The position numbers were made by a program, and so were the translations under genes. The notes under the pieces were generated by a model. The model saw only the letters and a program-made list of their open reading frames with translations. It searched no databases and was not told the DNA's origin. Below are positions 22,603 to 33,090 of a stretch of DNA of 64,000 bases, piece by piece (within the stretch, counting starts at the first letter, position 1; the number at the start of each line of letters is the position of its first letter). Source of the stretch: Primula veris (lineage: Eukaryota; Streptophyta; Magnoliopsida; Ericales; Primulaceae). The stretch is taken from positions 18,467,211 through 18,531,210 of the forward strand of contig OY821741.1 of assembly GCA_963682055.1 (NCBI GenBank), given 5' to 3'.

Positions 22603-24571
22603 GTGATTAAAACCCTAGAAATCGATGTGCTCATGTCTCGGCCTTATTCGCCTACTTCATCCATTAACTCGAATATTCCACTAGCTCAAGCCTTCTTAAA
22701 TAAGAGCAGTAAAGCCAAATCAAGTTCAGTTGCAACCCAAAATCCAATTCCTTCTGTTTCTGTTGCGACTGAACAAATTGATGGAGATTCTCATGTAATA
22801 ATTGGTAAGACACCTGATACAAGTACTCATATGGGTAAGTTATCCTCTGTCTCTTCACATACTAGGTCTAGGGCTGAACCTGATGTTAAATCTGTCAAAT
22901 GTAATTAAAACGAAACCTAGGTCTGAATCTAGTACTTTACCCTCTGAATCTAAATCCAAAGAGTTAAAATTGTGGCTAAGAAGTTTGTTAAAAAGGTAAG
23001 GACAACTAGATTATTGATGATGATGAATTTTGCTATTCTGGACCTAGTGTTGATAGGTTAGAAAATTTTCTGAACTCTGATTGTGTTGCTAAATATGATG
23101 GGTTGAAATCTAAGAGTATCTTTGTTGAAAGGATAGTTGAATTTGTGAAAGTTTTGGACATGAAAGACCATATTTTAAGCTTAATTGAAGCTGCTGAGTT
23201 AAGTGTTACTTTGAATTAACTTAGGGAATATTACAATGAACTTGTGAGGGAATTCTTTGCTAATCTCTCTGAGGAGATGTTTATACCATCTTCTCCTAGG
23301 TTTGTTAGGGTATACATTATAGGATTTACTCTGGATTTAGTCCATCTAGAATCAATATGTTTTTGGGTGTTAAGGACTCAGTTATAACTAAGGATATTGA
23401 TGATTCTTCTTTGGATAATGTTGCTTCTACTTTGACTGGTGTTGTGAAAGTTTGGGATAATACTGGGGTTAAACCTGCTGAATTGACTTTTACTTATGCT
23501 ATCTTGCATAAAATTTGTTTTTGGAGATGGGTACCTACAAAGCAGCAATCTATGCTTAACAAAGAGATATGTCTCTTCCTTGATAGTATAGGTTAAGGTA
23601 TGGGATTGAACTTTGGTGTTCATGCCTTTCAGTCTATATGGGAACATGCTCCGCTAGGAACCAAATCCAAAATATTACCATACCCATCCCTTATTTGCAG
23701 TATATTGTTTGACCAAATCTCAAAAGCAACCATTATCTCCTCTGGTGAGAAACCTGACCACCTTAAACACCCCTTAAAGCTCTCCTCTAAGCTCCTTTCT
23801 GAGGGTCACAACAATGACATATCTACCAACCTCTCCTCTGGTCCTATTATATGGCAAATGACCTAACTTATCAAAGGTTATATTACATTAGAATTGAAAG
23901 AGTTGCTCTAGAAAAGCGAAGGTTGAAATTGGTAAAGGAATAAGCAAGTCTAAGAAGCAAGCTAACTGGTGGTGGTGATTCCAGCATGCAAAAATCCCCT
24001 AGTGCCTCTCTAAAAACTCTTATCTCACCCAAACTAACTCCAAGTGCATCTAAGAAAATTTCTAGACCAGTGGCTAGTTCTTCAAAAAGCAAAAAGGGAA
24101 AATCAAATAAAAGTAAGAAATGTGTTGTATTTGTGCACATAGATCCTTCTCTTCAGGAGTTCGAAGATGAAATTGATGCTTATACTGCTAAGGGTGATGA
24201 GGAAGTTGAGTCTAGGTCAAGGGAAAAAAAAGTTGATTTTTCTATGTCTGCTAATGAGCCAGTTGTTGAGAAAGTGGATGAGTTCATAGGTGGTCTGGGG
24301 TCTGTGAAGAGTGATTTAGTTATAACAGGAAAAATTCCTCAAGGTTTATCTATGAAAGAAGATGCTGCTATGGAAGCTGAGTTGCAGGCTATGGGTAAAG
24401 AAGATGCTAAGTTGGAAGATGGGACCTGTTGAACAGGAAGCTGAGATAATTGCTGAACCTGCTAGTAATGTGGTCTTTTTGGGAACTGCAACTACTGATG
24501 TTACTTTGCTTGTAGATTCTGATATTGATGAGGCTAATGAAGAGTTCCAATCAACTGATGAAGATGAATGA
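22603..24571 (+). pseudogene. Envelope-like / extra ORF of the Sirevirus-like element
   Basis: A reading frame downstream of pol starts near 22633 with a Ser/Pro-rich leader (MSRPYSPTSSINSN). It continues in shifted frames through FCYSGPSVDRLENFLNSD and the 23357-23596 frame, then a basic and acidic tail (24000-24571). Sireviruses of this group often carry an extra gene here, sometimes called envelope-like. No transmembrane span or cleavage site stands out and function is unproven. Frameshifts and stops show it is inactive. Confidence 0.55.
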
Positions 24572-24984
24572 CATGTCTTCCCTTACCAATAATTCTGGCA
24601 AAAAGGGGGAGAATATTTGTTTTTTCAGTTCTCTATGTTTTCAGACAATCTGTTCTTTTTATATTTCTGGATATTTGTTTTGAGCTGTAATAATTTGAAT
24701 ATGTTTCTCTTGGGATATGATATTTTGGTATTGATATAAATCTTATGTTTACTTATTACATCTTCATTCTCTCTAATGAAAATTGCACGTATAAAGCAAT
24801 GAGATTTCAGTTGTAACTGAAAATATGTGTTCTCAAACTCAGAGGGAGTTAGATATGCTTAGTTGTCTTATCATGATATTTGATTATAAAACTTGATGTT
24901 TTTTTAAAATTGCAGAACTTAGGGGGAGTTTTCTAAATTTGAGGTAAAACTGAAAAACTCAGTATTTTTGCCTAATTGGGAGAT

Positions 24985-25808
24985 TGTTAAGACCTATTTT
25001 ATAGCAGCTAATAATTTCTTTTGTTGTCATTATTTTGATAAACAACACTTAGTCATTTATTCTGTCATATATTCATCTTCTTATTAATGAATCTTTTATA
25101 AGTTACACTTTCAGTTGTAACTGACTTTTACAACTGAAAGATATTAACATACAGGTCAAGATCTTTGTAGAATTGCAGCTTATTCATCAATCAAATTATG
25201 ATGAGAAAATATTCGAATATGTGCAAGCTTAGAAGATATTATATGAATAATTGCGTAGCAAACATTCATCTACTAAAGTCAACCAATGAAGAAAATATTG
25301 AGAAATCAATCACGATGAATAAACTAGAAAAGTTTATTCTTAAGTATATTGTGTTACAATCTTTTGTAAGCACAATATATAAGTGAATAATAGGCCATAG
25401 GGTTTGATTATGTATTCAGAACAAAAGAGTTTATTTTTCTAAGAATGCAGAGCTATTTGCTAAGAGAGATAATCTGCCGTAGGATGCGATATTAAATAGT
25501 TGAGAGGAGTAATAACAATAGTTGTATAGGCTTAACCGGTTAGAGAGCTATTATTTTCTAAGACTCAAATATACTTTGTAACCTTTCTCAATATTCTAAT
25601 ATGACCAAGAGCTTCGGAGAGTAGACTAGATTGAATTCTGTTATCAAATGTGTTGTGTTCAACTCTTATTCAGTACGTTTGATTGTGAGTATTTGTTAAG
25701 CTTACTCAAGATCCAGTTTCAGTTACAACTGGGAACTTCTATAAAGTTCAGTTGTAAATAAAACACGCGTCACTACATCTTATAGTATTAAGGCATTGAA
25801 TTATTTCA
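24985..25808 (+). repeat. 3' LTR of the Sirevirus-like element
   Basis: It starts TGTTAAGACC directly after a weakened polypurine tract (TTGGGAGAT) and ends TTATTTCA. It is 824 bases and aligns along its whole length to the split 5' LTR. CAGTTGTAACTG occurs at 25112-25123 and its complement CAGTTACAACTG at 25720-25731. Confidence 0.85.
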
Positions 25809-25885
25809 ATATTTTTCTTTCCATACAATATGTTATGATGCTGCTACAAGTTTTCAAAAGTTTCCAATTATGTATGTAAATATAG

Positions 25886-26133
25886 GTCGGAAATGATGTT
25901 CAACTTCTTAACCTTGATTACCCAAAACAAGTGTTCGGGTATGGTACTATCATTTCTTAATATCCTCTCTATAAGTTAGATGGAAATAACATAGGCATAA
26001 ATGGATTCTGGGTGGTGCTAATAACAAAAGTGAAGTTTTCTTGTGTAAATTTGTTGATCCCTCGTGGTAGTACTCGCACAGTTGGACAAGCTTTTGAGAA
26101 AAAAAACAAAGCTTGTTTTGGCGTGCCATCGAT
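25886..26133 (+). pseudogene. TNP1-domain exon of CACTA-2
   Basis: This exon sits between tatag and gtaagt and reads VGNDVQLLNLDYPKQVFGYG, TIIS, a stop, then NNIGINGFWVVLITKV. It is collinear with the CACTA-1 exon at 5246-5459 (VELLN, GIIIS, KPIGDEF, VIQITKV). It forms the C-terminal part of the tnpA-like gene, now separated from its upstream exons by the Copia insertion. The in-frame TAA after TIIS marks decay. Confidence 0.65.
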
Positions 26134-26734
26134 GTAAGTAAATTTGAATAAATATTTAATGTTTTAAAGGAACTTTTAAACATAAAGTATTCTTACAGTA
26201 GTATTATTTATCTTAATCACTTCCATTACAAAAAATAGACTTTTATTAACTTATATATGTAATTTGTTTTTGTTGCAGATAAAGAAAAATGGGTGAACTG
26301 AAATAGATGAAATATGCATACGTGATTAGCTATCTGGATGGAAAATGACAACTTTGTTTTAAATATTTGATCTATTTCTTTTAATGACGGATTTGAGTCA
26401 ATGTCCTTACATGACTTTTTTGTTGAGGGCATATGATCTCTATCTTTTTTACCTTTTCAGACAATTTCTTTTATTAATAAATTTTAGTCGCTGTCCATAT
26501 CCAGCTATTATTTTAAGGATTTGTAGTCTATTTATGATGATTGGTCTATGTTTATTCAGTGAAACAATGTCTTTGATATTTGAGAAGATATTGCTGGTTT
26601 TAGCTTTTATTTGGATTTTTATAGTGAAAATCTAGTTGATGTTGAAGTTTTGAGAACAAATATTCCATATAATAAAAACCACAATGAAAAAACAAAATGT
26701 GGTTGCATAGATATGCAAATTAATGGATTTTCCG
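26134..26734. other. CACTA-2 3' region, no recognised coding
   Basis: A possible final small exon begins after the ttgcag acceptor at 26278. The rest is AT-rich with no recognised product; the 26384-26635 frame is a hydrophobic AT-rich translation without family features. Confidence 0.35.
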
Positions 26735-27124
26735 GTGTCTACGAATGCGGTAATCAAACATTTTAAAAGCCTTTATAATCACCTTATTTGCGGTACCTAC
26801 GAAGGCGGTAAACAAGCTAATTTAAAGCTATAAAACCACCTTATTTAAAGTATATATTAAGGCGGTAAAAGAGCGGCTTTAAAAAGAGACCTGACTGCCT
26901 TTTTTGAAGTACCTATTAAGGCGGTAAAGAAATCTCATTTAAAAGGAGACCGAATGACCTTCTTTTTTCAAGGTGCCTGGTAACCGCCTCAATACTTTTC
27001 GCAACACATGCATTCACAATGCTTTAGCATCCACCTTGTGAAGCACCTCAAAAGGCTTTAGAGGTGGTTATATAACTTTTTGAGGCGGTTCACAAGCGTC
27101 TTAATTGACTTATTTTCCTGTAGT
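26735..27124. repeat. 3' subterminal repeats of CACTA-2
   Basis: The core AAGGCGGTAAA (near 26806, 26859 and 26920) and its complements ACCGCC and ACCGCCTC (near 26983) recur every 40-60 bases up to the terminus. They mirror the 5' AGGCGGTT motif and confirm that 27124 is the matching end. Confidence 0.75.
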
Positions 27125-27288
27125 TGTTATTTGCACTAATCATCATAATAAAAAAAAAATGCGTGGCCACATCACATGTAATTGTTTTATATCAATGTAT
27201 ATGTGAGACAAATGATCATAAGTAATTGAAAATGCCTTTCAAAATCAAAATTTGATATAAGATTTTTACTTCAAAACTCTTTCATTAT
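27125..27288. repeat. 0.95-kb tandem repeat, copy A, right part
   Basis: From the TGT duplication onward the sequence matches copy B from about 29369 (GTTATTTGCACTAATCATCA). It continues to ATTAT at 27284-27288, where a solo LTR was inserted, and resumes for 29 bases at 28525. Confidence 0.75.
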
Positions 27289-28524
27289 TGTTGAACCATG
27301 GGTTCAATAATTGATTTTGATTATAAGTGTGATTATGATTTAATAATTTTATAATTCGATGATATAATGTTTGATTTTTTCCAAAAAAAAGAAAATGTAT
27401 ATTTCAGGACTTAAAATGATAGAGCACTCAATAATGAAGCCAACGGTTCAAACGGAAGTCGATTCGGAGTCCGAACGAGCAAATTACGAGTGTTTCAAAA
27501 AGTAGGAAATTCAGTCCAGAAATCTCGATCGATCGAGATATAGTCCGATTGATCAAAAATGGTCCAAAAAGTTCCAGTGAATGAATCTCGATCGATCGAA
27601 ATTATAGCAGTACAATTTTTCTCCAGAAATCTTGATCGATCGAGATTTAGTCCGTTTCAAAAAAGTTAGTTTTTGCTTTTTCGAAAACAAGCTTTTACCC
27701 ATTGAACAAAAGCCACAACAACTCTCAACGGTCATCTATGGACCAATGGTCATTTTGCCTCTTCAAATACACCACAATCTCTCTCCAAAACATACCAATT
27801 ACCATCCTTCAACCTCTATCTATCAATAATACCTAAATTCTCCATTGTTGAGAAAAAGCTCGAAAAGAGGGAAATTGAAGAGAAAGCGATTCAAGCTCAA
27901 ATCAATATCAAACATCATCAAATATCACAAATTAGCTTATTTAGAAGCAATCAAATTGTGAGTGTTGTTTTATTTTCGATAAATTTGTAAAGAGCAAATT
28001 ATAAGCTCATTTGTGAGTGAGTGTTTGGGTAGAAGCTTTTAAGCTAAAGTGTTGGTTAAAAATTCTAGGTTAAACACTTGGGTACTCATAGATTGAGGGG
28101 GAGTCGTTGACTCGTAAACGTGTTCGCTTGCACTTGTATCAAGAGTAGGAACCTCGGGTAGAGGGTGAGCAAATCGTTTGATTAGCTCGATAGGAATTGT
28201 AAAATTGGAAAGAAGATTTTAGTGAAACACTCGGTAGCGTGAATACCGAGGAGAGGACATAGGCCAGTTTGCCGAACCTCTATATATCATGGTGTCAATT
28301 TCTTTGCCTAATCTTTACTTTACGCATTTCTTATTATTGCTTATTTTCTTGCTAGCGTGTAGGATTTCTAGCATTTCATTAACTTTAGTTAAACGCTTAA
28401 GCTTAGAATTACGATAGTTGGGTCGTTAGTTGCGCTTATTTTTAATTAGACGAAAAACGCCTAAAAAGTTATTCAACCCCCCCCCCCCCCCCCCCTCTCT
28501 AAGGTTTAGCCGCACGGGCCAACA
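27289..28524. mobile_element. Solo LTR, 1236 bp
   Basis: The ends are TGTTGAACCATGG and CGGGCCAACA, giving a TGTTG/CAACA terminal inverted repeat. A perfect 5-bp duplication ATTAT lies at 27284-27288 and 28525-28529. The neighbouring repeat copy shows the site without it (near 29508). Inside are several GATCGATCGAGAT motifs at 27525-27650 and a poly-C tract near the 3' end. No internal region remains, so the element was lost by LTR-LTR recombination. Size and style suggest a Copia LTR, but this is not certain. Confidence 0.82.
28476..28496. repeat. Poly-C tract
   Basis: A run of about 20 cytosines followed by TCTCT lies 30 bases before the end of the solo LTR. It is unusual in this AT-rich window, and its exact length may be unreliable. 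Confidence 0.9.
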
Positions 28525-28553
28525 ATTATTTTCGACATTTATTGAGTCACTAT

Positions 28554-29541
28554 ATTGTATCTTGGTTAGTGTAAAACAACGACATTCGCTCACGTGTGAA
28601 TAACTCTAGAAACAGTCATACAATTTACTCTACACTTGCAAGCATAAATGGCATACTCACCACAACACTAATTATCACTCACATACTCACAAACCTTATG
28701 TATTAGCCAAAAATATTGATTTTTTTTTTGTAAATCAATCTACTATTTTATTTTTAAAGTGTTTGTTCAAAAAAAATTCTAAAATTTGACATATATATAT
28801 TTTTTTGGTATTTATTAATAGTACTATCTTATAAATTATCAAACAAACAATTAAAGAAAAAAAAATGTCAAATTTTAATGTAATTTTTTGAAAAAACACT
28901 TTAGATAAAAAAATAATACGCTGATTTACAAAAAAAAAATCGAAAAAAAATTATGAACATGTAATTAAAATTATTATTTAATGAACAGCAAAAAGTGTTT
29001 GGTACATAGTACAAATTGGAAATATTTGAACGTGTATTTTGATTAGATAATTAATTTAATTCTATGTGAGAAAAAAACTGAATTTTCAACATGTAATGTA
29101 CATGTCATTTTCGTGCATTGATTACAGGTTATTTTCGTATTTTCGTACTTTATGTTATCTAAAATTGTTATATTTTTATTGAAGCTCGCGCTTTGTAAAC
29201 ATTTTCCATAAAGAAAATGGAGCATGAAAAATTGATAACAGAGCCTCTATCTGGACGAAAATATTGGGACTAGCAAGAATGTCGAGACTAGCATGAATGT
29301 CGGGACTAGCACATACTTCTTTAACGATCCAAATAAATCAATTACTCAAATAATTATGATAATATATAATGTTATTTGCACTAATCATCAAAATGAATAA
29401 AAAACACGTGACCAACCTGTAATTTTTTTGTATAAATGTATATATATATGAGACAAATGATCATAATTAATCAAAATATAATATAAGATGTTTACTTTAA
29501 AGGTTTTTCATTATTTTCAATATTTATTTAATCACTACTAC
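28554..29541. repeat. 0.95-kb tandem repeat, copy B (uninterrupted)
   Basis: This 988-base unit starts ATTGTATCTTGG and includes a decayed primer-site relic (TGATAACAGAGC, 29233-29244) at the place where copy A has TGGTATCAGAGC. It preserves the empty sites for both CACTA-2 and the solo LTR. The 29043-29225 minus frame has no recognisable product. Confidence 0.75.
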
Positions 29542-29690
29542 ATTGCATCTTACTTAGTGTAAAACAGTGAAATTCGCTCATGTGAATAACTCTAGAAACG
29601 CTCATACAATTTACTCTACACTTGTAAGGATAAATAGAATACTCACCACGACACTAATCATGACTCACAAACTCTCAAATATTCAATTTC
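29542..29690. repeat. 0.95-kb tandem repeat, copy C (truncated)
   Basis: It begins ATTGCATCTTAC and follows copy B through the CACCACGACACTAATCATGA stretch, then diverges near 29685. Only the first 150 bases remain. Confidence 0.7.
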
Positions 29691-32060
29691 CATGTGTTTG
29701 TATAATGCCACTCAACAATTGTCCCTTTGAGAATCGTGAGTACAGTAATCTCAAATCGTTCGAGTGTTCGCCCATTTAAAATTTTAAATTCAAATAATTA
29801 TTTTATAAATATAACAAGAAAACATTAATATTTTGCTTTAAGTGGAATAAAAATAATAACTCAAATTCCTAATAAAAGTACATTTTGGTCTGACTAGATA
29901 AACCAGACCATGTAGTAGGACCCAACTCTTGCCTTGTCTTGAAAATATGAATGAACTTTCTTTTTTTCCTACGGATTCAAACTGAAATAAAATTTTACGG
30001 AGGTGACTAAGGGGGGATATTGTAAAATGTAAAACGCACACTAATTCAAAAGAAAACATATAAATAACCCCATGAATGGAGAAAACAGCACAATAAAATT
30101 TCTTAAATAACCGGCTTTATATATCTCTTTTCTCTATGCGCAGCCATGTACAAAGAATGGAGAAAAAAATGACTGTTTGAAAAATAATTATGTAAATGTG
30201 ATAAATAGGCACCTACGGTTTGGGTGTTATTTATAAACTATATAATGAGATGTAACAACTCTATATACTGAATTGCTCTATCACTTTGTTAATAATGTCA
30301 CTAAATTTATGAAAGATCGCTACCACCATCCGTGATAGGAGTCCAAATATCCTATCTCGTTTATCTATTCTCTTCCGTGTACTCTTTCTTATTTTATTTA
30401 AAAAAAAAAATTTAAAAACTTAAAAAAAATTATACAATTACTATAATACGAGTCCAAATCTTCTATCTCATTTCTCTACCTCATTTCGTACCCATTTGCT
30501 TATTTTATCCAAAAAAAAATCTAAAAAACTTGAAAAAAATTGTACAATTACTATAATACATGTACCAGTACATTCCAATAATTATTTTTAAAAGAAAATC
30601 CACACAAAATTTATTTTGGAATAAATGTATAAATTAATGTAAATTAAACATTGAATATTAAAAAAATTGTTTAAAACAATATTATGTTCAAATGATTTAA
30701 AATTTGAATATAATATAATATAAAAGTTTATAAAATTACGGTATAAATTATGAAAATTTAAAATTTAATTGAAAATAAGTAAAGAGACACATAACAGGAT
30801 ACAGATACAGAGTAAGGGATACAACATTTTGACTCGGATGATAGTTCATTGAAAAATGCGTATTGACAGCTCATCGGAAAGCTTAGTTGGAGGATTAAAT
30901 ACAATCTCAATTGATAGTGTCCTTCAAAATTAATTCGTAACAATAAATACACACTGAAACACTGCAGTAGCAAAGACTTAAACACTTAAATTATGTAATT
31001 AATTCACTATAGTACCCATTACGATTGATTTGAAAAACTCAATATCAACGATGTCTTGTTTTAAATCATTTTTTCATACGTGTAGTGATTAGATTCGTTG
31101 AGAATTCGCTTTGGATAGAATTCCTATATATCATTAGCCTATAAATATCATGTAACTTCGCAATAATTTTTCATTCTATATCAATACTTATTATCATATA
31201 TCCTTTTTCCACCATTTTTAGAAAATGATAACAACAATAATTCCATTTCTCGAACTCGAGTTTCTAAACATTAACAAAATGTTTCATCGAGATGCGTCGG
31301 ATTATCCGATATCGATGTAGATAATTCTCCAAACCCTAGTTAAGAATGTTACTTGTCTCCAACTCAAGAAAAAGAACAAGTAATTTAGAAAATGATAAAA
31401 ATTCAAGTTCCTCAATTCGAGTGATGGTTGGTCTCTAACTAAGTAACTTTTCTTCATTTTCACATGTTTGTCATAAATTTCACATTTACTATTTTCCGAA
31501 CTTGTCTTTCATTGTAATTTATACTAGTTTGTCGTCGGCATCCACTTTATTTTTATTTTCACTTGTTTTTCATCATCGTTACGTATTTTTTTCGGCTATC
31601 TTCTACTACTCATGTTTTATTTTTTACCCCACTTATTGGCCCCACTTTATCATCATCCAGTAAAACTATAAAAATTATCTCCTAGTCACCAACATTTCGA
31701 TTAAAATGTATATTTTATTATAATTATCCTCATAATTGTTTTGTCGTTTTTTGTTTGTATTAATTTGTACTTCATAGAAATGTTAAGCAAATAAGTTTTT
31801 TTTTTGTCAACTTAAAAATTCAACAATAATACATTAAAAAATGACTCCATCAAACCATACTCACTCAAGTTAAGGAGAACATGACTTATACACATCACAA
31901 TTAACAAAAAAAAAAACCTATTTTTTCATAGAAAAATTTTAGGCATATAAAAAATTGTGTTATTTACAAGCCCGTAAATCACCGACTAGTACAAAATTTT
32001 ACTCTGTAATATGAAAGTTTTCATAAAATCATGCAAATTTTGCTAGTACAATTATTCCAA
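29691..32060. other. AT-rich non-coding region
   Basis: No gene or transposon domain was recognised. A roughly 120-bp imperfect direct duplication is present at 30330-30450 and 30450-30565 (shared GAGTCCAAAT, TTATTTTAT plus A runs, and TACAATTACTATAATAC). Small frames here lack family features. Confidence 0.5.
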
Positions 32061-32397
32061 GGTTCTAACGACTTTGTTAGCGGTAAATCACCGACAGAAT
32101 TCAATCGAAAAAGCAGTCGGTAGTTGTCACATATAGCCTAGTAATGTTTCATTTGCAATTTGTTAATTCAATTCCGATTACTATTTTAATCGGTAAATTC
32201 ACGACTAAACTCAGGATTAAAAAGGGTAATTTATCATCATATAGCGACCATTTACATTTCAGTCGCGTTGTTAGTTCATTTCCGACTACTATTTTAGTTG
32301 GTAATTTTCGACCAATTTCGTTCAGTAACAAAGGTCTCTAACCGTCGTATAGCGACCATATATATTTCAGTCACTATACGTCTGTTTTCTGGTAGTG
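32061..32397. mobile_element. CACTA-type 3' terminus (CACTA-3 fragment)
   Basis: The sequence ends GTTTTCTGGTAGTG at 32397, so the reverse complement starts CACTACCAGAAAACAG. Inside are repeated motifs CGTATAGCGACCAT and TATATTTCAGTC, and CCGACTACTATTTTAGTTGG with its relative CCGATTACTATTTTAATCGG, arranged as two blocks of about 130 bases. This is a subterminal array. No partner 5' end was found upstream, so the element is truncated or its other end is too diverged. The overlapping frames at 32144-32341 on both strands are repeat artefacts. Confidence 0.65.
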
Positions 32398-33090
32398 AAA
32401 CAAGGGAGCCGGATTCCTCCGTATGTACTTTCTATGGTCAGCACGTAATGTTTCACCGCTATTTTCTGGCATGACTTTTACGGTGACGGTTGACCCTCTC
32501 AGGAATACGTAAAAGCGCAAATTTGTCACAACTCCCTGACCAAAAGAGTTTATATATTACCACTCCCTGCCTTCATTTTTATCGCCTAAGGTCACACTTT
32601 GACAACCTTTTAAATACTGATTTTTTCCCACGTATACGATATGGATTCCCGTAACCCAATCTACTTGATCAAAACACTCCTGCTGGAGAGTGTATGTCAT
32701 TCATTTTTTAATTAACTTTAGTTGTACCAATTGTGTAACACTTTTTTGTAACTGTTTTTTGTTTGTACCCTTTTGTTAATTGTTCTTCGATAACGACGGA
32801 TCTTCCGAAAATCTTTACCAGAAAATAAGAAGCGGACGGGTGAGATTGGAATAACAATTCCATTGACATTAAAATGTATTGGTTTGAATTATTTAAGATA
32901 ACTTTTTATAGTTATATGTATTTTTAATTGTTATTTAAACAAATAATATGATTTAATATAATTTTTAATATATTTCTTTCCAAAAGAAAAAAATTCACAT
33001 TGCCTACAGAGGTTGAAGACGAAGTGTACAAATCATTTATCGTCAAAGTAATTCCACCAAGTTTCTTCAATGTTATGGAAAACCTCCCTA
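32398..33090. other. Non-coding stretch
   Basis: No coding evidence was found. The 33001-33080 part may be the eroded end of a Copia gag region, since the protease remnant follows directly. Confidence 0.4.

Larger units (their letters stand above)
13703..25808 (+). mobile_element. Sirevirus-like Copia LTR retrotransposon, decayed
   Basis: LTR starts TGTTAGGACC (13703) and TGTTAAGACC (24985) and the shared ending TTATTTCA define the element. The target duplication is ATATG at 13698-13702 and ATATT at 25809-25813, one base different. A primer site follows the 5' LTR. The order is gag, zinc knuckle, protease, integrase, reverse transcriptase, RNase H, then an extra reading frame after pol, which is the Sirevirus (SIRE/Maximus) plan. 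Roughly one in ten LTR positions differs by eye and every domain carries stops or frameshifts, so it is an old copy. It lies in an intron of the CACTA-2 tnpA-like gene in the same orientation. Confidence 0.85.
7171..27124 (+). mobile_element. CACTA (En/Spm) element 2, 19.95 kb, hosting other elements
   Basis: The 5' end reads CACTACAAGAAAATAGG. The 3' end, reverse complemented, reads ACTACAGGAAAATAAG, and about 25 of 28 terminal bases match; the last G of the 3' end has been lost. A 3-bp target duplication TGT is present at 7168-7170 and 27125-27127. The uninterrupted site survives in the neighbouring repeat copy near 29370, which confirms both boundaries. The element carries a broken tnpA-like gene but no recognisable tnpD-like DDE transposase, so it looks non-autonomous. 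A Sirevirus-like Copia insertion supplies 12.1 kb of its length. Confidence 0.88.

Noticed and set aside
31000..31020. CACTATAG as the 5' end of CACTA-3
   Set aside because: It matches the terminus CACTACCAGAAAA only over five bases and lacks subterminal repeats.
32144..32341. Overlapping frames on both strands
   Set aside because: They arise from inverted subterminal repeats of a CACTA end and have mirror-image peptides.
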